Shown: positions 11,609 through 21,165 of the stretch, piece by piece
Position numbering within the stretch: the first letter of the stretch is position 1
How the letters are laid out: every line of letters starts with the position of its first letter
Assembly (NCBI RefSeq): GCF_904849725.1
Contig: NC_058519.1
Span: 187,663,703-187,727,702 of the forward strand
From: Hordeum vulgare subsp. vulgare
Lineage: Eukaryota > Streptophyta > Magnoliopsida > Poales > Poaceae
Direction of reading: 5' to 3'
DNA: 64,000 bases
Position numbers and translations under genes: made by a program
The notes under the pieces: generated by a model
What the model was told of the DNA's origin: nothing
Seen by the model: only the letters and a program-made list of their open reading frames with translations
Databases searched by the model: none

Positions 11609-11632
11609 TGGGTCGCCTCATTGGAGTTGTTC
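11609..11632 (-). repeat. Right terminal inverted repeat of the Harbinger element
   Basis: The - strand begins GAACAACTCCAATGAGGCGA, matching the left terminus. It is followed by the TTA target copy at 11633-11635. Confidence 0.8.
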
Positions 11633-11635
11633 TTA

Positions 11636-11740
11636 GGGTCGGTGTGTGCGTTGCTTATGTATCGGTTTTTGGCCAGTTTTTCTTATTAACTGATCAATTC
11701 TTTTCTTTTTAATGAAGCTCTTGCTGGTTTAAAAAAATTA
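11636..11740 (+). other. LINE-like tail, continuation after the Harbinger insertion
   Basis: Resumes the tandem-repeat sequence of 8981-9036 (GGGTCGGTGTGTGCG) and ends in TTTAATGAAGCTCTTGC followed by a short A-rich tail. Confidence 0.4.
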
Positions 11741-13390
11741 ATAATATAAATGAGGAACGTATTATCATGAAAAAATACGACGTGGTTTGCTCTCAACGTA
11801 ACCTATCCCTCTAGAGTTCTGGCCGTAGAAACCAAGAGATGCCAAAGAGAACACGATGGCCACACTCACACAAATCTATCGAAATGATCGGTGCGAGTGC
11901 TCACCGTCACCTCCCTGGTTTTTTCGAGGGGAAAACCGTCACCTCCCTGGTGGTGGTTGATATAATCCGCCCAACCCATTGGGTGGCTGTGTGCATCTAG
12001 CTGGACATGATCAATCGTGGCCGTGCGTCCGTACAGCGGGCGCAAATTAATGTGGGATTGTTGTACCGTGCACTCTGTAGCCTGTAGGGTGATGCGGCAG
12101 CCACAGTAGAGCGTACGTTGTGGTTGCTCATGTCGATCGGCGGGATCGGGTGCTAGTCGACGCATGCACAGCCTCAATTCATTTCTTGCCACATTTATTA
12201 CAAGGAAAAAAAGATCTTTTTTTAATGTCAGCAATAAGAGCACCGCTAAATTCGTTGTATACGAGAAGGATTGATTCAGTTTATAAGTAAATCGAACCCA
12301 AAAACCATGCAAGAGTTGTCAACCGACTTACGACGCACAACCATATGCACAACAACAAGGGCAAGCCTTGCCTAAACTCTGCCAAGATGGCGAGAGGTCA
12401 GGATACAGAGCCACAAGACCGCTTCACAACCGCAACAAACAACTCAAAGTACAAACCAAACCCCAGACAAGCACATGTCAACGTACAGCCCACCCATATC
12501 GCCGAAAGAGAGTGGCGGATGGACAGCAGGATCCGACTGGACTTGAGGAAAGCGTCGTTGAAGAGATGCCGCATCAGTGTACGTTGCGTCCTAGTGGCCC
12601 ACGATCTAATGGGAGGCCAATTCTAACACCAAACATTGTAGTGGGACTCCGGGAGCAATCCGAAATTCAAGAAGGTAACGACGCCATAACGCCGCCACTG
12701 CCTGAACCAGCTTGCTGGATCTGGTGTTTCTCTCGTTGCACGGGAGGAGGATAATAAGGGCCTAGACGACGCCTTCAAGAAGGCCACGGCGTCCGCGGAC
12801 GTCGCCGTCATCCGCAACAACATTGGATTTCTCCAGCCTAACATCATCCCCACAATCCACAGACAAGCCATTGAGAGCCAGAGCGAGACCACACCACAAC
12901 AAGAGGCCAAACCATACCGCTGGCAGTGATGAAGACGATTACCTCAAGCAACTACCAGGACAGACCGACGTGCTGCCAATATAACATTCGCTTCGCCACC
13001 TCGGACGGGTAGATGCAACGTCCATCAACGTCGTCATTCGTCACCCGCCGGCCACAATACCCTCAAGTCATCCCCTGTCAAAGCACGCCGACCCTGGTGC
13101 AAAGTCGAAGGATGCAATGCCACAAGACGGTGGCGCCATTAATCTCCGACACTCCCCACCACCACCTCGCAACCTCTACTCCCTCGAGGCAGCAGCACCA
13201 CCACCTTCGCCGGGAGAGGCAAAGCACTATTAGGCCAGGATGAGCGGACCCGCTGAGCCTAGATCTGGCCCAGATCGAGGGCACGTCGGCCTGATGCTGC
13301 CGCCCCTCTGCCTGCTCGCGCCGCAGCCATTTCGCCTGCCCGCGCCACCCCGCCACCCGCGCGACGTGCGCCGCCCATCCACCCGCTCGC
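11741..13390. other. Unassigned intergenic sequence
   Basis: I see no recognisable gene, LTR or inverted-terminal element. The part from about 12,345 to 13,390 is more GC-rich and has a degenerate AAGAAGG motif with ACGACGCC nearby, seen twice near 12,670 and 12,765. Open frames there (for example 12,368-12,754 and, on the other strand, 13,078-13,431) are short and low in complexity. It may be the decayed 5' part of the following LINE or an older element. Confidence 0.4.
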
Positions 13391-15912
13391 ATAGGTAAAC
13401 CCGCCCAACGTTGGAGGGAACACCGCCTCAAATTTCAAAATCCTTTTGCTGGGACTTTCTTCAAATTACTCGAAAAAACCTACAGGATCTTGAGCATGGT
13501 TTCTCTCTTGAGGAGATAAAGGAAGCTATTTGGGACGTGCCAACGGATAAAGCACCTGGCCCCGATGGCTTCCCAGGAGCGTTCTATCGGGCATGTTGAG
13601 AGATTATTAAGGAAGATCTGCTCGCTGTTTTCCAACAGTTGTTTTCCCTCAACACCAGATCATTTCAGAAGGTCAATGATGCTTTGATTGTGCTAATACC
13701 CAAGAAGAAAGACCCTACACAGATCGGGGATTACAGACCAATCAGCCTGATCCACAGCCTAATGAAAATAATTACGAAAGTGCTCGCATGAAGGCTCGCG
13801 CCTCGGCTACCCTCTGTGATTTCAAAATGCCAGAGCGCATTCATGAGCGGACGCAGCATCGAGGAGAATTTTCTCTATGTATAGAGCCTAGCAAAGCACT
13901 ATCACCGGGCACGACTACCTTCCGTCCTGCTAAAACTTGATCTGGCAAAGGCTTTTGACACTGTTTCCTGGCCCTACATCTTAAGCTGTATGCAGGCGAT
14001 GGGATTTGGACAGCGATGGTGTGCTTGGATCTCTATGATATTATCCTCCTCTTCTTCAATGGTCATGGTTAATGGTGTTCCCACTACAAGGATATGGCAT
14101 AAACGTGTTGTTCGACACGGAGACCCAATATCGCCTTTCTTATTTATCATTGCTATGGAGCCCCTACACCGGATTTTCGACATGGCAACTACACATGGTC
14201 TCCTCTAACCGCTTCGGGGATGGACATCCACAATGAGAACATCACTGTACGCTGACGACCTGGCACTCTTTGTAAACCCAGTTCACAAGGACATGATCAC
14301 GGTTGGATTGATCCTACAGACTTTCCAGGAGGTAACTGGCCTCCGTACAAACTTTGCGAAGAGTGTTGCATTTCCAATTCGTTGTGATGGCCTTAACCTA
14401 CAACAAGTGTTGCTGCCACTGGGGATACCAATTGGAGTTTTCCCTCAACCTACCTTGGGATGGCGCTTTCTATCAAGAAACTTCAGAAAATCCACTACCT
14501 CAACATCATGTCCAAATTTGACAACAGAATGGTGGGTTGGAAAGGCAAACTAATGTCCAAGGGAGATAGGCTAATCCTGGCAAAAGCGGTTGTTCAGTCC
14601 CTGCTTGTCTACATGCTCTCATCGCATAAACCTCCAAGATGGCTACTAAAATGGTTTGATCAGCGCACCAGAGCTTGGTTTTGGTGTGCCGAAGAGAAAT
14701 GCAATGGAGGACAATGCCGAGTTAGATGGGATATCGTATGTCGCCCAAAATGACTTGGAGGTCTTGGACTTCATGACATGGAGAAGTTTGCTCGTGCACT
14801 GAGATTAAGATGGATATGGCTACGATGGACCGATGCCAACATCCCGACTGTTGGCACAGGAGGACCATGTGATGACAGAGACTTCGCCATATTTACTGGG
14901 GCCACTAATGTAACCGTAGGCGATGGAAAAACAACTCTTTTCTGGAAGGATGCTTGGCTACAGTGAATAGCACCAAGAGACATCGCACCAAATTTGTTTG
15001 CAGGCTCAACAAGGAAAGGCAGAACCGTCTATGATGCGCTCTTGAGAGATAATTGGATCAATGACCTCCAGCGCAACTGGCAGAATGATATGATTGATGA
15101 GCTTATTAATCTCTCCACTTTGCTGAATCAAACTCAGCTAAGCACGACGATCACAGACTCAATCACTTGGAAGCTTACAACTGATGGTGCATACACTGCA
15201 AGATCTGCTTACCTTTTCCAATTTGAGGGTATGATCAACTACAATCTATACTCCTCGATCTGGCGGACGTGGGCGCCACCCAAATGCAAGATTTTCTTGT
15301 GGATGGCCATGCAAAGGAAGATCCTCACTGCAGACGTGTTACTTCTGAGAGGATGAGACAATAACTATTTTTGCCCTCTATGCATGCGATGCCTGGAGAC
15401 AGCCACACGCCTCCTCTCTGAGTGCTCTTGGTCGACAAAGATTTGGGTGCAAATGGCTGTCTATACAAACCGACCATCCTTGCAGCCTCCTTCCTGGCCG
15501 GCTGACCGACCACTGAACGACTGGTTTCAGGTTCTAAGCAGTGCTAATTTGGACGCACGAAGGAAGAAAGGGATACGGGCCCTTGCAATACTGATCTGTT
15601 GGGAGCTATGGCTCGAGCGTAACCGTAGGATTTTCCAAAAGAAAGAGCTCCCAATAAACGCACTCCTCAGACGCATTAGAGATGAAGCTGCAGCTTGGAA
15701 GCTTGCTGGCTGTCCAATTGTTTTTTATCCTGGCTGAAAACATTTTTTGGGGCCACCCCACCCCCTTGTTGCCTTGCAAAGCGGGCAACAATAGTCTTCT
15801 TTTTCCTTTCTATTTTGATGCTCTTTACTTAACAATTGTACCTTGGCCGTGGGCCCCTTTCTTTTTAATAGAATCGCAACAGATCTCTTGCTGTTTTACT
15901 AAAAAAATAAAA
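13391..15912 (+). mobile_element. 5'-truncated LINE (L1-like non-LTR retrotransposon)
   Basis: Contains reverse transcriptase and zf-RVT-like sequence in the right order and ends in an A-rich tail (CTAAAAAAATAAAA at 15898-15911) after CTCTTGCTG. The ORF1 and endonuclease regions are absent, which fits the usual 5' truncation during target-primed reverse transcription. The 5' boundary is approximate, set where similarity to LINE ORF2 starts. Confidence 0.85.
13411..15737 (+). pseudogene. LINE ORF2 fragment: reverse transcriptase and zf-RVT domain, degraded
   Basis: Reading order: EEIKEAIWDVPTDKAPGPDG (RT motif), YRPISLI, LLKLDLAKAFDTVSW (catalytic Asp region), GDPISPFLF, then LYADDLALFV with the YADD catalytic box at 14248-14259. 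The zf-RVT-like part follows: ITWKLTTDGAYTARSAY, PPKCKIFLWMA and WELWLERNRRIF. One frameshift lies near 14,445. Several in-frame stops are present, for example TGA after FYRAC at 13,597 and others near 13,790, 13,880, 14,205, 14,750, 14,965 and 15,355, some at positions where Trp or Arg is expected. The endonuclease domain is missing. The enzyme normally copies LINE RNA at a nicked genomic target; this copy cannot make it. Confidence 0.85.
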
Positions 15913-16729
15913 TCATGACGCCACCTGGTACCGGGCAGGCCACCATGGCTCTGCTGTGTGGGTCTGCGCCGCGCTGTGGTCTCGCAGCCGGCCGTGGCCC
16001 ATGGTGGAAGAGGTCCATGCAGGGATGGGTCGCAAAACCGTAAAGGTCGGTGCCTTTTTGACCGTGGTGATTGTGCCGATGACCTGGGCGCGATGTACAG
16101 GGAAAGGAAGGAAGCTTGTCATGACTTGGTGACGAGCATCTTTCATCCTGCTGCCAGTCTGCATGTCCGACCCATGATGATCCCCTTCCCCTGAGCAGCA
16201 CCAAAAGTGTGTTGTAATTGTACGTACTCCTGCACTGTTTGGTCTCGAAAGAAGAGTAAATTCGCACACCAAGTACTATGATTTGGATTTGTTTTCCCGT
16301 TTTAGTTCAAATTCAAAGGCGAGGCGCCTAGCTCGAAAACGGGCAAGGGTTTTCAAATTCCTCCGTTTTAGTTCAATTTCCTAGCCGATGCACATAGTTG
16401 CCACGGGAGTAATTCCTTGGGTCTATGGTGTGTGTTTTTTCTTCCCTGACGGGCTATGTTGCCTAGCCGCCGATTTGTTCTATGAACTCTCTCTCTCTCT
16501 CTCTCTCTCAATTAGTGAATAAGAAAAAGAGTTGTCTTAGAAGTAAGAACAAAATGTGTTTAGTCCATCACTTTTGAACACATGTAAAGATTCGTCCCAT
16601 CATAGTAAGTAAAAACAAGAGTTCATAGTCGGGTATCCAATTTTGAGTTCATACTTTTCTGATCTATGTGAACAATAAAATAAAGAAAACACTAGATTTC
16701 TCTTATTTTTTTATTATAATTTTGCATTG
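15913..16729. other. Unassigned sequence with a CT microsatellite
   Basis: No recognisable gene or element boundary. Open frames on the - strand (15,899-16,272) overlap one another and lack known motifs. A (CT)11 run is at 16487-16508. Confidence 0.4.
16487..16508. repeat. (CT)11 microsatellite
   Basis: Uninterrupted CT dinucleotides, possibly useful as a length-variable marker. Confidence 0.9.
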
Positions 16730-16930
16730 AAGATGTTTGAGTGCATGAGGTCCGTGCCTTTTTAACGTGTCCGGACACCTGAGTAGCTCTTAGCAAAACA
16801 AAAAACACAGTCTCAACAGTGCATTAACAATAACCTTTTTCACACATCCAAATTGTGTTTTTGGCTGAGCGCTACTTAGATGTTTGATCACGCTGAAAAC
16901 TGGCACAAACCTCATGCACTCAAACATCTT
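16730..16930. mobile_element. Palindromic MITE-like foldback element
   Basis: About 200 bases that fold back on themselves. The outer 20 bases AGATGTTTGAGTGCATGAGG (16731-16750) are perfectly complementary to 16910-16929. The arms continue imperfectly inwards, for example GAGTAGCTCTTAGC pairing with the complement of GCTGAGCGCTACTTA, and CAAAAAACACA pairing with TGTGTTTTTG. No ORF. The superfamily is unclear because a clean target duplication is not evident (flanks ...GCATTGA and TTCATG...). Confidence 0.7.
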
Positions 16931-17168
16931 TCATGAAAACAATCATTTTTTCTGGTGTTTTTTTTACTTCACTGTGGGGAGGAGCACATGAGCTCGGAAG
17001 CCATTTCGCTACTCTTAGTTCACATCATACTAAAGTAAAAGTAACACCGACACCCCCTCCTAACGCCACCTTCCTCTAGCGACTTAGGGAGAACCCTAGC
17101 CGCCACCATCTCCCCCCGCCATGTCGGCACCAGATGCCCTAGCCAGAGAAGCTCGCACTCGTGTAGGG
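16931..17168 (+). other. Flank of the Tat-type element; possible truncated gene 5' end
   Basis: Contains a GC-rich leader-like stretch (ACCCTAGCCGCCACCATC) followed by CCGCC-ATG-TCGG at 17121, a favourable plant start context. The frame stays open for the 16 codons before the LTR terminus at 17169. This may be the 5' end of a host or captured gene cut by the retrotransposon, but 48 coding bases are too few to call it. Confidence 0.25.
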
Positions 17169-17567
17169 TGTCGGTGTCAAAACCGACAAACCTCTGGTAG
17201 GGGACCGAGCTGTTAGATCAGATTGATGGGTAACATTAGACAAATGACACGATGTGTTTACCCATTTTGTGCCATCTTAAAGGAAGTAAAACCTTACGTC
17301 TTGCTCTTACTTATATTATGGATATATCGAAAGTACATAGTTGATCTACCTCGAGATAATGAGTTGTGGTCTAAACCCTAACGACCATGATGAATTTGTT
17401 TCTCTATGGACTAAACCCTTCGACTTAAATAGGCTCCCGGGGTATCTAGGGTTACACATGGTCGATTGCCACCTTTGGGATATGTGCTGAATCTATTAAG
17501 CTATCTTGGACTGCATGTCGGGTCCTCGAAGAAGTCTGATATTCCCACACCATAAGTTTGAGGCCTC
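17169..17567 (-). repeat. Tat-type 3' LTR, left segment
   Basis: On the + strand it begins TGTCGGTGTCAAAACCGAC, the complement of the usual LTR end. The segment stops at the GCCTC target copy (17563-17567) of the nested solo LTR. The LTR resumes at 20607-20628 and again at 34661-34724. Confidence 0.75.
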
Positions 17568-18837
17568 TGATAACCCACAAGTATAGGGGATCGCAACAGT
17601 CTTCACAGGTAGTATTACACCCTAATTTATTTATTGAACACAAGGGGAGCCAAAGAATATTTATTGGTATTAGCGGTTGAGTTGTCAATTCAACCCCACC
17701 TAGGATATCTCTTTGTAGCAAAAGTTTTAGTAGCACGGCAAAATAGTAGTAGGAACGTAACGACAACAATTTTGTAGTGATTTTAACAATAGCAGAACCA
17801 ATAATAACTTAGGAAAATTCAGTATATGAAAAGCGTAGGCATTTGAATCGGTGATAGATAATGATTTAGATGACATTCATCATGTAACAGTTACATACTA
17901 GAGCGACACAAAATTAGCTCCAATTCATCAATGTAATGTAAGTATGTATTCTGTATATGGTCATACGTGCTTATAATAAGAACTTGCATGGCATATTTTG
18001 TCATACCCTCCCGTGGCAGCGGGGTCCATAAGGAAACTAAGGGATATTAAGGCCTCCTTTTAATAGAGGACCAAAACAAAGCATTAACACATAATGAATA
18101 CATGTACTCCTCGAACTACGAAGATCACTCGAAAGAATCCCAATTATTGTCACCTTGGGGTATGCGGATCATGACTCATAATAGGTGCATACAACTTGCA
18201 AGATAGGATATAAAACACTCTCATATTCATGGAAATATAATAGGTTCAGATCTGAAATCATGGCACTTGGGCCTTAATGACAAGCATTAAGCATAGCAAA
18301 GTCATAGCAACATCAATCTCAGAACATAATGGATACTAGGGATCAAGCCCTATCAAAATAATTCGATTACATGATTAATATCAGCCAATCCCATCACCGT
18401 CCAGCAAGCCTACAAAGTAATTACTCACTCCCAGTGGTGAGCATCATGATGGTGTTGTTGGATAATGGTTGGTAATGACGATAGCGACGAATCCCCCTCT
18501 TCGGAGCCCCAAACGGACTCCACACCAGTCGTCTTGAGGAAGAGCAGGAGGTAGCGGTGGCTCCATCTCGTAAAACATGATGAAAACTTCTCTCCCATCA
18601 TTTCTTCGAAAATAGGAACTTACATGACAGGAATTAGGATCTACGGAGTCACAAGGAAGCCCCAAGCCAACAGGGTGCGCCTATGGGGGTGGTCGCGCCG
18701 TGTTGGCTTGGCACCAACAGGTGGCCCCCCTCTGGTGGGTCTTCGCTCCATTTTTTTTATATAATTCAGAAAAAATCCAAAAAAAGTTTCGTCGAGTTAC
18801 GAGAGCTTTTATTTCTGCCAAAAAAACACCATGGTAG

Positions 18838-20569
18838 TGTTGGGGAACGTCGCATGGGAAACAAAAAATTTCCTACGCACACGAAGACCTATCATGGTGA
18901 TGTCCATCTACGAGAGGGGATGAGTGATCTACGTACCCTTGTAGACCGTACAGCAGAAGCGTTAGTGAACGCGGTTGATGTAGTGGAACGTCCTCACGTC
19001 CCTCGATCCGCCCCGCGAACAATCCTGCGATCAGTCCCACGATCTAGTACCGAACGGACGGCACCTCCGCGTTCAGCACACGTACAACTCGACGATGATC
19101 TCTGCCTTCTTGATCCAGCAAGAGAGACGGAGAGGTAGAAGAGTTCTCCGGCAGCGTGACGGCGCTCCAGAGGTTGGTGATGATCTCGTCTCAGCAGGGC
19201 TCCGCCCGAGCTCCGCAGAAACGCGATCTAGAGGTAAAACCGTGGAGATATGTGGTCGGGCTGCCGTGGCAAAGTTGTCTCAAATCAGCCCTAAAACCCC
19301 ACTATATATAGGAGAGAGAGGGGGGAGCCTTGCCTTGGGGTCCAAGAACCCCCAAGGGGTCGGCCGAGCCAAGGGGGGAAGGATTCCCCTCCCAAACCGA
19401 GTCCTACTTGGTTTGGAAGGTGGAGTCCTTCTTCCCTTTCCCACCTCCTCCTTTTTTTTTCTTCTTTTTCTCTTTGATTTTCTTCCCAATGCGCATAGGC
19501 CTCTTTTAGGCTGTCCCACCAGCCCACTAAGGGTGGTGCAGCACCCCCAACACCTATGGGCTTCCCCGGGGTGGGTGGCCCCCCCCGGTGAACTCCCGGA
19601 ACCCATTCGTCATTCCCAGTACATTCCCGGTAACTCCGAAAACCTTCCGGTAATCAAATGAGGTCATCCTATATATCAATCTTCGTTTTTGGACCATTCT
19701 GGAAACCCTCGTGACGTCCGTGATCTCATCCGGGACTCCGAACAACATTCTGTAACCAACCATATAACTCAAATACGCATAAAACAGTCGAACCTTAAGT
19801 GTGCAGACCCTGCGGGTTCGAGAACTATGTAGACATGACCCGAGAGACTCCTCGGTCAATATCCAATAGCGGGACCTGGATGCCCATATTGGATCCTACA
19901 TATTCTACAAAGAACTTATCGTTTGAACCTCAGTGCCAAGGATTCATATAATCCCGTATGTCATTCCCTTTGTCCTTCGGTATGTTACTTGCCCGAGATT
20001 CGATCGTCAGTATCCGTATACCTATTTCAATCTCGTTTACCGGCAAGTCTCTTTACTCGTTCCATAATACAAGATCCCGCAACTTACACTAAGTCACATT
20101 TCTTGCAAGGCTTGTGTGTGATGTTGTATTACCGAGTGGGCCCCGAGATACCTCTTCGTCACACGGAGTGACAAATCCCAGTCTTGATCCATACTAACTC
20201 AACTAACACCTTCGGAGATACCTGTAGAGCATCTTTATAGTCACCCAGTTACATTGCGACGTTTGATACACACAAAGTATTCCTCCGGTGTCAGTGAGTT
20301 ATATGATCTCATGGTCATAGGAACAAATACTTGACACGCAGAAAACAGTAGCAACAAAATGAAACGATCAACATGCTACGTCTATTAGTTTGGGTCTAGT
20401 CCATCACGTGATTCTCCTAATGACGTGATCCAGTTATCAAGCAACAACACCTTGTTCATAATCAGAAGACACTGACTATCTTTGATCAACCGGCTAGCCA
20501 ACTAGAGGCTTGCTAGGGACAGTGTTTTGTCCATGTATCCACACATGTAAATGAGTCTTCATTCAATAC
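18838..20569 (-). mobile_element. Angela/BARE/WIS-type Copia LTR, truncated
   Basis: The + strand begins TGTTGGGGAACGTCGCATGGG, the complement of the well-known end of BARE/Angela LTRs, and follows the LTR for 1.73 kb to CATTCAATAC, where the first hundred or so bases of the LTR (on the - strand) are lost. A TATA box is at 19301-19310 (- strand TATATATAGT). No Copia internal sequence is present. Open frames within (for example 19,095-19,661) are LTR sequence, not genes. Confidence 0.9.
19301..19310 (-). promoter_or_regulatory. TATA box of the Angela-type LTR
   Basis: The - strand reads CTCCTATATATAGTGGGG, the standard promoter position of this LTR family. Confidence 0.7.
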
Positions 20570-20623
20570 TTTGGAAAAGTAGATACTTTGGAGAGGTATC
20601 AGCCTCCGGAGTCCTTCTTTTGC

Positions 20624-20628
20624 TAGCG
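20624..20628. repeat. Target-site duplication of Tekay-1, left
   Basis: TAGCG, matching TAGTG at 34656-34660 with one C-to-T difference. Confidence 0.8.
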
Positions 20629-21035
20629 TGTGACATCCTCGACTTTTGCTACAGTGATGATTGTAATTAAGTGACAGTGATCCCGCGCTAATGATGCCAC
20701 GTCACCATTAATTATATCAATGATCTCGTGTTAGTTGAAACCGAATCAAAATTCGAAACTTAAAATTAAAGTCGAACGAGAAAGGTTTTATGTTGTTAAA
20801 ATAAAAACGTCGGGAAGTTATATAAATTCTCTAACGAATTATAAATGTGAATCGGGTACTTTTGAAATTATTAGGTAATCCCTGTATATTTAAAAGAGAA
20901 GCTTTGAGAAAAATAAATAAAGGAAAGAAAGTAATTAAAAAAATATATAATTTAAAGAAAACCAGGAAACCCCCTAGCCCAACTAGGCCAAAACTGGCCC
21001 AGCCGGCCACCCCCATTCGGCCCACCCCCCCGCGG

Positions 21036-21042
21036 TATAAAG
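21036..21042 (+). promoter_or_regulatory. TATA box in the 5' LTR of Tekay-1
   Basis: TATAAAG in CGCGGTATAAAGCTCCC. The 3' LTR has TATAAAA at 31005. It lies upstream of the C-rich leader, about 130 bases before the putative first LTR exon. Confidence 0.65.
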
Positions 21043-21165
21043 CTCCCGAGGGGGCTAACGCTAACCGGTGCCCGCTCCCCTCCCAGTCCCCCTCGCCGCC
21101 GCCATCGAGCCAGGACCCTCTCCCCCGCTCGCTCACTCCCCCCTCCCGCCTCCTCATGAGGCCCC

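Larger units (their letters stand above)
9040..11632. mobile_element. PIF/Harbinger-type DNA transposon lacking transposase
   Basis: Flanked by TTA on both sides (9037-9039 and 11633-11635), the three-base TWA target duplication typical of PIF/Harbinger. The termini are inverted repeats: GAGCAACTCCAACGGG on the left and GAACAACTCCAATGAG as the complement of the right end, about 24 bases with a few mismatches. Near-terminal GACCCAAA/GGTCGGC motifs are also inverted. The 2.6 kb element carries one degenerate gene on the - strand (SANT/Myb-like plus NAM-associated domain). No DDE transposase is visible, so it needs a transposase supplied in trans. Confidence 0.85.
17568..20601 (-). mobile_element. 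Solo LTR of a TGATACGTCTCC-type Gypsy element
   Basis: The + strand begins TGATAACCCACAAGTATAGG, the complement of the usual LTR end, and finishes AGTAGATACTTTGGAGAGG-TATCA at 20601. Perfect GCCTC target copies flank it at 17563-17567 and 20602-20606, showing that one LTR remains after loss of the internal region by LTR recombination. It is interrupted by a truncated Angela-type LTR at 18838-20569. About 100 bases of the Gypsy LTR expected beside that junction are missing. Confidence 0.85.

Noticed and set aside
10263..11712. ORFs on the + strand opposite the Harbinger gene (for example 10,549-10,977 and 11,198-11,689)
   Set aside because: They mirror a GC-rich gene on the - strand that carries recognisable SANT and NAM-associated motifs.
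12345..13431. ORFs 12,368-12,754 (+) and 13,078-13,431 (-) as possible host genes
   Set aside because: Short, low in complexity, overlapping frames with no domain or supported splice structure.
15899..16272. Overlapping - strand ORFs of about 120 residues
   Set aside because: No motif, two frames open at once and no supporting context.
19095..19661. 188-residue ORF on the + strand
   Set aside because: It lies in the antisense strand of an Angela/BARE-type LTR and breaks at no domain boundary.
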